Source: Deltaproteobacteria bacterium (lineage in GTDB: Bacteria > Myxococcota_A > UBA9042 > PHBI01). From it: a stretch of 64,000 nucleotides of DNA. The translations under genes and the position numbers were made by a program. Under the pieces are notes generated by a model. It did not search any database, was not told the DNA's origin, and saw only the letters and a program-made list of their open reading frames with translations. Location of the stretch: positions 558,001 through 622,000 of the forward strand of contig JACKFA010000004.1 of the NCBI GenBank assembly GCA_020632715.1, written 5' to 3'. Positions 25,372 through 33,766 of this stretch are shown in pieces (positions within the stretch are counted from its first letter, which is position 1; each line of letters opens with the position of its first letter).

Positions 25372-26724
25372 TCACCACGCGTACTTGACGGCGGCGTTGA
25401 GCCCGAACTGGTCGGTCGTCGAGCCGGTGAGGAGGTAGGGCCCGTTGATGAGGATGTCCGGGTTCACGTTGAGGTCGACGGTGAGGGTCGACTCGCTGAC
25501 CGGGATGTGCAGGCCCACGCCGAGCGCGAAGTTGGTGGCGACGTCGGTCGTGTCGTGCTGCGTGGTCACCCCCTGCGCGACGACGTTGGTGTCGCTGTCG
25601 CGCATGACGTTGACGCTCTGCGAGGCGCCGAAGCGGACGTCGATCCAGTCGGCGACCTCGAGGTCGACGCCGACGCCGTAGAAGGGGAGCTGGATGAGCT
25701 GGTCGGCGTCGCGGTTGGTCTGCGTCGAGCCCTCGAGGGTGAGCTGCGCGATGCGGATCCCGATGCCCGGCGAGACGATGACGCCCTTGAAGGGCTCGAG
25801 CCGCCAGTCGGCGCCGAGCGCCCAGTTGATGCCGCTGTAGGAGCCGCTCGGGACGAAGGTGCCCGGCGCGACGTTCTGCTGCTCGACCGACTGCGAGCCG
25901 AGGAGGAACGTCGTGTACGCCACGATCTTCGACTGGTTGAAGAAGTCGAAGGTCCAGCGGCCGGCGACGCGGAGGCCGAAGTGGCTGACCGAGTTGTGCT
26001 CGAGGAGGTCGGTGTTCTGCCCGGTCGACGCCGAGACGGCGTCGCGGAAGTCGTCCGCGAAGCCGAGCGCGAGGCCGGCGGAGAGCTCGAGCTCGCTGCC
26101 CTCGAGGTCGAGGCCGAGGCCGACGGCGAGGTCGAAGAGGAAGCCGCCCTGGTCGACCTTGGCGCCGTCGGGCTGCTCGATGTCGTCGTTGTCGGCGAGG
26201 ATGTTGAGCATGACGCCGAAGCGGGTGCTCGAGCCGAGGACCGTGGCGAAGAGGATGCCGTAACGGTGCTCGACGCTGCCGATGGCGCCCTGCGAGCCGC
26301 CGTTGGCCTCGGGGGCCTCGCTCGCCTCGGCGCCGATGCCGAGGCTCTGGCCGCCCGTGATGGGGTTGCCGGTCGGCGTGAAGCCGGTGTCGCCCGCGGC
26401 GCCGGTGTTGTTCGTCGCGCGGGTCGAGCTCTTCGTCGAGGAGCCGACCACGGCGAGGACGGTGTCGTCGCCGAGGTTGAAGTGGAACCCGAAGCGGCCG
26501 TTCGGGAAGGGCTGACCGACGTGGAGGTTGTCGAGGTAGGTCATGTTCCCGTAGCGCACGAGCAGCGACGGGAAGTCGAAGATGTTGACCTCGTCCTCGA
26601 TGGTGATGGACTTCACGCCGCCGCCCATCGAGTCGATGCGGGGCTGCGTGGCGAGGGCCTGCGGGGCGGCTGCGAAGAGCAGCGTCGCGGCGCAGAGGGC
26701 GGCGGAAAGGTACCGCACGGACAT
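25372..26724 (-). CDS. Exported outer-membrane beta-barrel candidate
   Basis: The 450-residue product has a signal peptide (1-25, ending ALA). The mature chain has many alternating polar/hydrophobic strands separated by short turns, for example FDLAVGLGLDLEGSELELSAGLAL and NFALGVGLHIPVSESTLTVDLNV. It ends in the aromatic residue Trp (VKYAW), as outer-membrane barrels often do. The ATG at 26724 is chosen over an upstream in-frame start because GGAGG lies 8 nt before it and the signal peptide begins there. The specific family is not recognised. It faces the ftsE gene divergently across a 220-bp spacer in which I see no clear promoter. Confidence 0.75.
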   Translation of the reverse strand: MSVRYLSAALCAATLLFAAAPQALATQPRIDSMGGGVKSITIEDEVNIFDFPSLLVRYGNMTYLDNLHVGQPFPNGRFGFHFNLGDDTVLAVVGSSTKSSTRATNNTGAAGDTGFTPTGNPITGGQSLGIGAEASEAPEANGGSQGAIGSVEHRYGILFATVLGSSTRFGVMLNILADNDDIEQPDGAKVDQGGFLFDLAVGLGLDLEGSELELSAGLALGFADDFRDAVSASTGQNTDLLEHNSVSHFGLRVAGRWTFDFFNQSKIVAYTTFLLGSQSVEQQNVAPGTFVPSGSYSGINWALGADWRLEPFKGVIVSPGIGIRIAQLTLEGSTQTNRDADQLIQLPFYGVGVDLEVADWIDVRFGASQSVNVMRDSDTNVVAQGVTTQHDTTDVATNFALGVGLHIPVSESTLTVDLNVNPDILINGPYLLTGSTTDQFGLNAAVKYAW

Positions 26725-26944
26725 CGGGGGCCTCCGGGAGCGGAACGTCACACGTCGGGTAGACGCGGCGCCGGATAGCACCCGTCGGGAGGGGGGTCAA
26801 GCGCCATGGGGCGCGCCCGCCCGGGAGGCGGTCGCGCGGGACTTTTCGGGCGCGGTCGCGCGTTCGCGCCGGGTCGAGCCGGGGCGACGCGCGGCGCCTC
26901 GGAACCCGTGGCCGCCCGCGCTCGCGCATGGTAGCGTCCCCGCC

Positions 26945-27649
26945 GTGATCCAGATGTACCATGTCTCACAGCGATACCAGAATGGTATCGAGGCCTTGCG
27001 TGACGTGTCCCTGCGCGTCGCGGAGGGCGAGTTCGTGTTCGTGTCGGGGCGCAGCGGCGCCGGGAAGTCCACGCTCCTGCGCCTCATCGCGGGCGACGAG
27101 CGGCCGACCGAGGGGCAAATCATCGTGACCGGGCGGAACCTGTCGGTCATCCGGCGGGCGCAGCTGCCATACTTCCGTCGTAGTATCGGCAGGTTGTGGC
27201 AGGACTTCCAGCTCCTCCCGGACCGGACGGTCGCCGAGAACACGGCGCTGCCGCTCGAGGTGCTGGGGCTGCCGCGGCACAGCGTGAAGGCGCGCGTCGA
27301 GCAGGTGCTCGACCTCGTGGGGATGCAGGCGTACGCGGACTCGTACCCGCGCTGGCTCTCCGGGGGCGAGCAGCAGAAGGTCGCCATCGCGCGGGCGCTC
27401 GTGAACGAGCCGACGGTGCTGCTCGCGGACGAGCCGACGGGCAACCTCGACGGGGACCTCGCCTACGAGATCATCCAGATGCTGCGCGACATCCGCGGGC
27501 GCGGGACGACCGTGGTCGTGGCGACGCACGACCGCGCGCTGCTCGAGATCTTCAAGGAGCGCGTGGTGCTCCTGAACCAGGGCTTCGTCATCGAGGACGA
27601 GGGCGACCCGGGCGACCCCGAGCTGATGTCGGGGGAGGAGCGCCCATGA
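26945..27649 (+). CDS. ftsE: Cell-division ABC transporter ATPase FtsE
   Basis: The 234-residue ATPase pairs with FtsX and drives periplasmic peptidoglycan amidase activation at the division site. It has Walker A GRSGAGKST (35-43), the Q-loop region WQDFQLL, the ABC signature LSGGEQQ (138-144), Walker B VLLADEP (158-164) and an H-loop ATHD. The GTG at 26945 gives the family-typical start MIQMYHVSQRY; the ATG at 26954 would trim it. The stop overlaps the ftsX ATG as ATGA. Gene order ftsE-ftsX-envC supports the assignment. Confidence 0.95.
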   Translation: MIQMYHVSQRYQNGIEALRDVSLRVAEGEFVFVSGRSGAGKSTLLRLIAGDERPTEGQIIVTGRNLSVIRRAQLPYFRRSIGRLWQDFQLLPDRTVAENTALPLEVLGLPRHSVKARVEQVLDLVGMQAYADSYPRWLSGGEQQKVAIARALVNEPTVLLADEPTGNLDGDLAYEIIQMLRDIRGRGTTVVVATHDRALLEIFKERVVLLNQGFVIEDEGDPGDPELMSGEERP

Positions 27650-28563
27650 GCGCGGGCGTCTCGGTCGACGCGGTGCGCCTCGCCGGGCGCGACGCGTGGC
27701 GGATGCTGCGCAGGGCGCCGATCGGCTCGGGGGCGGCGGTGCTCGCCATCGGGCTCGCGCTCGCGCTGGTGTCGATCTACATGTTCGTCGCGAGCAACAC
27801 GAGCCGCGTGCTCGACGCGGCCGCCCGCGACCTGAGCGTGACGCTCTACCTCGGGCCCGAGGCGACGGAGGCCGACGCGGCCGCGGTCGTGGAGGCGGCG
27901 AAGGGGAGCGCGCTCGTCGACCACGTGGAGTTCAGGACGACGGCGCAGGAGAAGGCGCGCGTGGTCGGGCTCCTCGGGGAGGACCTGCTCGAGGGGGTCG
28001 ACGAGGAGGCGATCCCCGCGCAGCCGACCATCGAGGTGCGGTTCGTCGCGAGCGAGCTGAGCGAGGCGCGCTTCGCGTCGATGCAGGAGCTCGTGGAGAA
28101 GCTGCGGGCGGCGCCGGGGGTGGCCGAGGGGCGCTTCGAGGCGACGCACGTGGGCATCATCTTCGCGTTCGGCGACCTCGCGACGGCGACGGGGCTCGCG
28201 GTGGGGCTCATCGCGTTCATCGTGGCGCTGGTGTTCGTGTCGTTCATGGTGCGGCTCGGGCTCGACGCGCGGACGGACGAGATCGCGAAGCTCCGGACGT
28301 TCGGCGCGACGGACCGCTTCGTCTACGCGCCGGTGGCGGTGGCGGCGCTCGCGGTGGGGGCGGCCGGCGGGGTCGTGGGGGTGGCGCTCTGCGTGCTGGT
28401 CGACCACCACCTCGCGGTGCTCGCGAGCCGCTCGCCGGCGTTCGCCATCGAGCTCGACTTCGTCGGGGGCGGGCTCATCGCGACGTGCCTCGTCGGCGGG
28501 CTCGTGATGGCCGCGGTCTCCGCGTGGATGACGGTCCGGCGGCACGAGGCGACGTCGCGATGA
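27646..28563 (+). CDS. ftsX: Cell-division protein FtsX
   Basis: The 305-residue inner-membrane protein has four predicted transmembrane segments: about 30-50, then three in the C-terminal half beginning near 180, 227 and 275. A large periplasmic loop (55-175) lies between the first and second, as in FtsX. It transmits FtsE ATP hydrolysis to periplasmic EnvC. Both ends overlap their neighbours by 4 bp (ATGA), so the three proteins are probably made in fixed ratio. The conserved segment between TM2 and TM3 (RLGLDARTDEIAKLRTFGATDRFV) matches the FtsX signature for helical coupling. Confidence 0.93.
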   Translation: MSAGVSVDAVRLAGRDAWRMLRRAPIGSGAAVLAIGLALALVSIYMFVASNTSRVLDAAARDLSVTLYLGPEATEADAAAVVEAAKGSALVDHVEFRTTAQEKARVVGLLGEDLLEGVDEEAIPAQPTIEVRFVASELSEARFASMQELVEKLRAAPGVAEGRFEATHVGIIFAFGDLATATGLAVGLIAFIVALVFVSFMVRLGLDARTDEIAKLRTFGATDRFVYAPVAVAALAVGAAGGVVGVALCVLVDHHLAVLASRSPAFAIELDFVGGGLIATCLVGGLVMAAVSAWMTVRRHEATSR

Positions 28564-29771
28564 GGCGGGCGGCCTGCGGGCTCGCGCTCGCGCTCGGGGT
28601 GGCCGCGCTCGCCGGGGCGGCGCGGGCGGCGGCGCCGGCGGGCGACGAGGGCGCGGCGGAGCCGACGGCGGCGGACGCGGCGGCGCCGGCGGGCGGGCTC
28701 GACCTCGACACGCTGGTGGTGCCGAAGCCGGTGGCGCCGGTGCAGCGGAAGCCGGAGGAGGACATCCGGCGGGTGTTGCGGCCGGAGAACTCGCTCCTGC
28801 AGACGCGCGAGAACCTGGACAAGAGCATCCGCGAGCGGGAGAGCCGGCTCGCGCAGCTCGAGGCGCAGGAGGATCTCCTGCGGCGCGACCTCGAGCGGGC
28901 GACGGCGGAGTTCGAGGCGCTGACGGCGGCGCGGGACGCGGAGCGCGCGGTGGTGAGGCGGCGCCTGCGGACGATGATGCGGGTGAAGGAGCGGCCGCCG
29001 ATCGAGGTGCTGCTCGGGTCGACGAGCTTCAAGGCGTACAGCGGGGAGCTCGAGGCGCTCGAGCGGCTGTACGAGGCGGACAGGCGTCGGGTGGTGGCGT
29101 ACCGGGAGCAGCTCGCGGTGTGGAACCGGCAGCGCGAGGACCTGGCGCGGCGGCGGACGAACCTGGCGAACACGATCGAGACGATCGCGTACATCCGGCA
29201 GGACCTGGCGTGGGACCAGGAGGAGAAGACGGCGCTGCTCGAGGCGGTGCGGACGCAGGCCGAGTTCTACGCGGTGTGGGCGCGGGAGATGGAGGCGCTC
29301 GACGAGGTGGTGGCGAAGAAGGTGGAGGAGGTGCTCGACCCGGGGCGGGCGCGGCTCTACTTCGCGGAGACGATGGGGGCGCTGGCGAGCCCGATCCGGA
29401 ACCCGGACATCGTGGGGCGGTTCGGGATCCGGAAGCACCCGAAGTTCGGCACGCAGACGACGAGCCGCGGGGTGGAGCTGGTGCCGTTCCGGCCGGGCAA
29501 CCCGACGGAGGTGCGCGCGGTCTACTGGGGGTACGTGGCGTACATCGGCTGGATCCGCGGGCTCGGGAGGGTGGTCATCCTCGACCACACGCTCGGCTAC
29601 GCGAGCGTCTACGCGCACCTCGACCAGGCGACGGTGGAGATCGGCGAGAAGGTGAAGACGGGCGAGCCCATCGGCACGATGGGCGACACCGGGAGCTTCT
29701 GGGGCGCGCGGCTCTACCTCGAGATGAGGAAGGACGGGCGCGCGCTCGACCCGCTCCGCTACATGAAGTAG
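28560..29771 (+). CDS. envC: EnvC-like murein hydrolase activator with degenerate LytM domain
   Basis: The 403-residue product has a signal peptide (1-24), an Ala-rich linker, a long coiled coil (about 75-270, repeated RESRLAQLEAQE-type heptads) and a C-terminal LytM/M23 domain (285-403). Active M23 peptidases use an H..G.D motif and an HxH-type pair. Here the first motif reads SRGVEL and the last reads LYLEM, so the zinc ligands are missing, as in E. coli EnvC. It should therefore activate amidases rather than cut peptidoglycan itself. It is the third gene of the ftsEX operon, with an ATGA overlap at 28560-28563. Confidence 0.92.
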   Translation: MRRAACGLALALGVAALAGAARAAAPAGDEGAAEPTAADAAAPAGGLDLDTLVVPKPVAPVQRKPEEDIRRVLRPENSLLQTRENLDKSIRERESRLAQLEAQEDLLRRDLERATAEFEALTAARDAERAVVRRRLRTMMRVKERPPIEVLLGSTSFKAYSGELEALERLYEADRRRVVAYREQLAVWNRQREDLARRRTNLANTIETIAYIRQDLAWDQEEKTALLEAVRTQAEFYAVWAREMEALDEVVAKKVEEVLDPGRARLYFAETMGALASPIRNPDIVGRFGIRKHPKFGTQTTSRGVELVPFRPGNPTEVRAVYWGYVAYIGWIRGLGRVVILDHTLGYASVYAHLDQATVEIGEKVKTGEPIGTMGDTGSFWGARLYLEMRKDGRALDPLRYMK

Positions 29772-29840
29772 CGGGGCCGGGTCGGCCACCCGGGCGCCGC
29801 GGCCCGACGCTCGCGGCACCGCAAGGTTCCGTAGTAGCGA

Positions 29841-29927
29841 ACCACGGAGACACGGAGACACGGAGGGAAGAGGGAGGAGGAAGAGGAGACTCCCTTCTCC
29901 TCCGTGCCCCCTCCTTGTCTCCGTGGT
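29841..29927. repeat. Palindromic GGAGACAC-type repeat, copy A
   Basis: ACCACGGAGACA (29841-29852) and TGTCTCCGTGGT (29916-29927) are perfect 12-bp inverted ends. The left arm continues with a second GGAGACAC-type unit, as in the repeats at 13788-14125. The element sits in the 373-bp convergent spacer between envC and jag (29772-30144), in which I see no gene. Confidence 0.75.
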
Positions 29928-29967
29928 CACGTTCGCAACAGCACCCAGCGCAGCGCGCGGCGGTCGC

Positions 29968-30004
29968 TCTCCGTGCCCCCTCCGTGTCTCCGTGTCTCCG
30001 TGGT
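29968..30004. repeat. Second right arm of the GGAGACAC-type repeat
   Basis: A further right-arm sequence begins CTCTCCGTGCCCCCTCCG and ends CTCCGTGGT, followed by CACGTT just as after copy A at 29927. It has no matching left arm nearby, so it looks like a partial duplication of the same element. Confidence 0.6.
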
Positions 30005-30047
30005 CACGTTCACCGTGGTGACGTTCCGCGAGCGCCCAAAACGGCGA

Positions 30048-30074
30048 CGCCCATGCTGCAATGCAGCACGGGCG
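30048..30074. repeat. Hairpin with TGCTGCA arms
   Basis: TGCTGCA (30054-30060) and TGCAGCA (30062-30068) pair around a single A. Outside a C/A mismatch, CGCCC pairs with GGGCG. The 27-bp structure is part of the palindrome-filled spacer between envC and jag. Confidence 0.6.
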
Positions 30075-30102
30075 CCCCCATCAACCAATCATTTCAGCCG
30101 CA

Positions 30103-30131
30103 TCCGTCGTTGTGCACCGCACAACGACGGA
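30103..30131 (-). terminator. Strong hairpin after jag, candidate terminator
   Basis: TCCGTCGTTGTGC and GCACAACGACGGA form a perfect 13-bp stem with a 3-nt loop, beginning 14 bp after the jag stop codon. No T-run follows on either strand, so factor-independent termination is uncertain. It may protect the 3' end of the rpmH-jag transcript. Confidence 0.5.
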
Positions 30132-30144
30132 GCTCACGCGCGGC

Positions 30145-31134
30145 TCACGCCTCGGCGCCGTCCTTCTCCGGGATGATGCACACGCGCCGGAAGACGCCCT
30201 CGCCCTCGGACCGCGTGGTCACGCCGTCCACGTCCTTCAGCGTCATGTGGACGATGCGCCGCGACCGCGGGTCGAGCGGGCCCATCTTGAACGTCTGCGC
30301 CTGCTCGATGGCGCGGTTCGCGAGCTCGCGCGCGCTCGCGCCGAGGTCCTCGTCGGCCTTCGCCTTGATGCCCTCGGAGTCGACGATGACGCGCTTCGCG
30401 TCCTCGACCTCGTCCGACACGATCTTGTCGACGAGGTGCTCGAGCGCGTCGAGCAGCTCGAGCTCGTTCGCCACCATCGCGTCGTGGTAGACGCCGCTCG
30501 TCAGGTTCACGCGCAGGTTGTCGTCGGTCTCCTCGACCGTCGCGCTCATCCCGAAGCCCATCTTCGTGAGGATGGTCTCGACCACCTCGACGGCCGCGAG
30601 CACCGCGTCGTTCTCCTCGCCGACGACGCTCACCGTCACCTCGGTCGGCCCGTCCTCGGGCACCACCAGGACCGGATCCTCGCGCCGACGCCCGCGGTCA
30701 CGACCGCCGCGCCCGCCGCGGTCGCCGCCCCGGTCACCCCGGTCGCGCCCACCCCGGCCGCCGCGGTCGCGATCACCGCGGCCACCGCGCTCACCGCGCG
30801 CGCCCCGGTCGCCCCGGTCACGCCCGCCGCCGCGCCCACCGCGGTCACCCCGGTCGCGGTCACGCCCGCCGCGGTCGCCCCGGTCACCCCGGTCGCGATC
30901 GCGGTCGTCGTCGCCGCCGCCGCTCCCCGGCGGGGGGTCCTCGCCGCTGATCTTCTCCACGAGCGGCGACTGCGGCTTCGCGCCGACGCCGGTGAGCTTG
31001 ATGAGCGCGAACCCGCCGGTCTTCCCGGCGAGCACCTCGTAGGTGAGGGAGTCGGCGGCCTGCCCGGTGGCGGCGGCGGCCTTCGCGAGGGCGGCCTCGA
31101 TGTTCTTGCCCGTAAAGGTCGACTTGTCGCTCAT
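30145..31134 (-). CDS. jag: RNA-binding protein KhpB/Jag with RGD/RGG-rich linker
   Basis: This 329-residue cytoplasmic protein has a Jag-N domain (1-52, ending GGFALIKLTG). A striking disordered linker (73-152) is built almost only of Arg, Gly and Asp. A KH-type region (160-250) and an R3H domain (260-329) end the protein, the latter with SRRIVHMTL and the terminal RRVCIIPE. KhpB proteins bind RNA and affect cell elongation and small-RNA function. The ATG at 31134 overlaps the yidC stop as ATGA. The gene is last in the rpmH-rnpA-yidD-yidC-jag operon. The linker is much longer than usual and resembles eukaryotic RGG phase-separating regions. Confidence 0.92.
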   Translation of the reverse strand: MSDKSTFTGKNIEAALAKAAAATGQAADSLTYEVLAGKTGGFALIKLTGVGAKPQSPLVEKISGEDPPPGSGGGDDDRDRDRGDRGDRGGRDRDRGDRGGRGGGRDRGDRGARGERGGRGDRDRGGRGGRDRGDRGGDRGGRGGRDRGRRREDPVLVVPEDGPTEVTVSVVGEENDAVLAAVEVVETILTKMGFGMSATVEETDDNLRVNLTSGVYHDAMVANELELLDALEHLVDKIVSDEVEDAKRVIVDSEGIKAKADEDLGASARELANRAIEQAQTFKMGPLDPRSRRIVHMTLKDVDGVTTRSEGEGVFRRVCIIPEKDGAEA

Positions 31135-33386
31135 TTCTTCACCACACCCATATCGCGGCGGATCCACAGGTTCTGGACGATGGTCAGGGCCACGTTCACG
31201 AAGATGTACAGCACGAGGCCCGCCGGGAGGAACAGCATGAATGCCGCGAACATGATCGGCATACCATACTTCATGATCTTGGCCTGGAGCCCATCCATCG
31301 TGGCGGTCGACGCCGTGAGCCACGTCTGGACGAACATCAGGACGCCGAGGAGGATCGGCATGACGTAGTACGGGTCCGGAGCCGACATGTCGTGGATCCA
31401 GAGGCCCATCGGCGCGTGGTACAGCTCCACGCTCGAATAGATCATCTGATAGAGCCCGAACCACACCGGCATCTGCAGGATCATCGGCAGACAGCCGCCG
31501 AGCGGGTTCACGCCCTCGCGCTTGAAGAGCGCCATCTGCTCCTGCGCGAACTTCTGCCGGTCACCGCCGTGCTCGCGCTTCAGCGCGTCGAGCTTCGGCT
31601 TGATGAGCTGCATCTTCTGCATCGAGCGGTAGCTCTTGTTCGTGAGCGGCAGGAGCACGAGCTTCACCATGATGGTGAGCAGGATGATCGCGAGCGCCCA
31701 GCTCCCGACGCCCCCCTCGAACCACACGAGGATGCTGTGGAGCGGCTTCGAGATGAAGCCGAACATGCCGAGCTGCTGCGAGTCGCGCAGCGTCGGCGAC
31801 GTCGCCTCGAGCAGCGCGCTGTCCTTCGGTCCCATGAAGAGCTTGAAGCGGTAGACGAACTGCCGCCGGTTCATGAACGCGTCCTGCGCCGCGTCGAGCT
31901 TCGCCGTGTCGCCGCCCTCGCTGCGGAGCTTGCTCCACGCGGCCTTCACGGCCGCCCGGTTCGCCTCGCCGTCGAGCCCGAGCGTCTTCAGCGCCGCCTC
32001 GCACGTGATGCCGTCGGCCTTGCCGAGCCAGCCCGGCACGCAGCCGCCGCTGACGCCCGTCAGGTCCTGCGCGGGGCCGTCCATGTAGGTCGCCGTGAGC
32101 GTCCACTTGCCGTCGACGAGCCGCCCGTTGGCGTCCGCCCCGAGCGTCGCGCTCAGGATGCACTCGCCGCCCGGCGTCGGCCGCACCGGCACCGCCGCGA
32201 CCTCGAAGTACTGCGTCCCGACGGCGACCCAGTCGGTCGGCGTCACGAACACGTGCGTCGCCTGCGCGGCCTGCCCGTTGCCGTAGCTCTCGACCGCCTG
32301 CTCGTGGAGCTTCGGCCACTCCACGTGCTCGAGCGACTCGTTCGTCCGGCACGACGCCGACTCGATGTTCGTCGGCCGCGCGAAGGGGTTGCCGCTCTTC
32401 GTCGCCGGGTGCTGCCAACCGTTGATGGCGAGCCCCATCCCGACCTTCACCGGCTCGCGCCCGAAGTTGTGCACCGCGTAGGAGAGCAGCAGCTCGTGGG
32501 GGTGATCCCCCACCTCGAAGCGCTTCTCGAGGTACACCCCCGACGTGTCGGTCTTCGGGTCCGGCCAGACGTAGACCACCGGGAAGCCCGCCTTCTCGGT
32601 CACCCGCGTGAAGAGCGGGTCGCTCTTGAAGATGTCGAGGATGGCCCCGACGCGCTTCACCTCGTAGACTACGCCCGCCGCGTCCTTCGCGGGGAAGGGC
32701 TTCTTCTCGTCGACCGTGATGGAGCCCCCCTGGCCGACGTTCGCGACCGTGTACTCGCCGGCCACCTCGGGCGGCGCCGTCACGGTGACCACGTCGCCCT
32801 TGAGGACCGGGCGGCTCACCGCGAAGGCGGCCGCCTCGGCGGGGGTCGGCGAGAGCAGGCGGCCGTCCTTGAGGGTGCCGCCGGTGGCGCGCCGCACGAC
32901 CCGCGTCATCTTCTCGGCGACGGAGAGGTCGCGGAACGCGGCGCGGAAGGGCAGCACGCTCGGCGACCAGTTCGACACCACGTCGATGGGGCCGCCGGCC
33001 TTCTTCTCCTCGGGGATCCCCGGGAAGTCCGGCAGCGGGTCGCGCTGGTAGCGCTCGTGCTGGAGGTGCGCCGAGTACACGGTGCCACCGAGGTTCGTCA
33101 TCGTATAGATGATCTCCGGGCCCTGCGACGGGACCGGGATCTTGATGCGCTCCTCGCGCTGGGCCTGCCCGTCCGAGGCGTCGGCGAGGCGGTTCGTGAC
33201 CTCGCCGGCATAGAAGGTGACGGGGCCGGTGCGCGGCGGCGGGGCCGTGCCGACGTCGTCACCCCCACCGCCGCCGACCTGGGCGCGCGCGGACGTCGCG
33301 GCGAGCGCGACGACCGAGATGAGGGCGACGGTGAGCGCGGGTGTGGTCGCGGCGGACCGGATCACCCGTGTCAGGGGCAGGCGCAT
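31131..33386 (-). CDS. yidC: Membrane protein insertase YidC
   Basis: The 751-residue insertase has a very large periplasmic domain (about 45-500) and a C-terminal core of five transmembrane helices. The core carries the conserved stretches NPLGGCLPMILQMPVWFGLY and DPYYVMPILLG. It inserts and folds inner-membrane proteins with or without SecYEG. AGGAGA five nt upstream supports the ATG at 33386. Two points are unusual. The N-terminus (ending ALAATSARA) looks like a cleavable signal peptide rather than the usual anchored first helix. The groove residue that is Arg in E. coli appears to be Lys here (VKLVLLPLT). Confidence 0.95.
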   Translation of the reverse strand: MRLPLTRVIRSAATTPALTVALISVVALAATSARAQVGGGGGDDVGTAPPPRTGPVTFYAGEVTNRLADASDGQAQREERIKIPVPSQGPEIIYTMTNLGGTVYSAHLQHERYQRDPLPDFPGIPEEKKAGGPIDVVSNWSPSVLPFRAAFRDLSVAEKMTRVVRRATGGTLKDGRLLSPTPAEAAAFAVSRPVLKGDVVTVTAPPEVAGEYTVANVGQGGSITVDEKKPFPAKDAAGVVYEVKRVGAILDIFKSDPLFTRVTEKAGFPVVYVWPDPKTDTSGVYLEKRFEVGDHPHELLLSYAVHNFGREPVKVGMGLAINGWQHPATKSGNPFARPTNIESASCRTNESLEHVEWPKLHEQAVESYGNGQAAQATHVFVTPTDWVAVGTQYFEVAAVPVRPTPGGECILSATLGADANGRLVDGKWTLTATYMDGPAQDLTGVSGGCVPGWLGKADGITCEAALKTLGLDGEANRAAVKAAWSKLRSEGGDTAKLDAAQDAFMNRRQFVYRFKLFMGPKDSALLEATSPTLRDSQQLGMFGFISKPLHSILVWFEGGVGSWALAIILLTIMVKLVLLPLTNKSYRSMQKMQLIKPKLDALKREHGGDRQKFAQEQMALFKREGVNPLGGCLPMILQMPVWFGLYQMIYSSVELYHAPMGLWIHDMSAPDPYYVMPILLGVLMFVQTWLTASTATMDGLQAKIMKYGMPIMFAAFMLFLPAGLVLYIFVNVALTIVQNLWIRRDMGVVKK

Positions 33387-33766
33387 GCTCTCTCCTGGGC
33401 CTCGTGGGCGCCGTGGGCAGCGTGATCGTGGGCGGCCTCGGCGGCGGCCCGCGCGGCGGCTTCGCGGCGCGTCGGGGGGACCGGATCGACGCCCCCTGGG
33501 TGGAAGGGATGGCAGCGGCCGAGACGCCGCGCCGTGAGCCAGCCACCGCGCACGAGCCCGTGCTTCGCGAGCGCCTCGTCGGCGTAGGCGGAGCAGGACG
33601 GGTAGAAGCGGCAGGCGGCTGGGAGGAAGGGCGAGATGACGAGCCGGTAGAGCCACACGAGCAGCCGGAAGGGCTGCGCGAGGAGCCTACTCAGCGCGCC
33701 CCCCGCCGCGACCACGCCGGCCCCGACCGCCCTGAGGGCGGTTCTCGAGGTAGCGGCTGAGGACAT
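33371..33766 (-). CDS. yidD: Membrane insertion efficiency factor YidD
   Basis: The 131-residue product contains the YidD core YRLVISPFLPAACRFYPSCSAYADEAL (here residues about 40-66), then GWLTARRLGRCHPFHPGGVDPVP. YidD is a small membrane-associated protein that helps YidC-dependent insertion. The frame overlaps rnpA by 80 bp at its 5' end and yidC by 16 bp at its 3' end. The N-terminal 35 residues exceed the usual length, so an internal GTG before the WLYRLV motif may be the real start. The C-terminus is Ala/His-rich and atypical. Confidence 0.88.
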   Translation of the reverse strand: MSSAATSRTALRAVGAGVVAAGGALSRLLAQPFRLLVWLYRLVISPFLPAACRFYPSCSAYADEALAKHGLVRGGWLTARRLGRCHPFHPGGVDPVPPTRREAAARAAAEAAHDHAAHGAHEAQERACACP

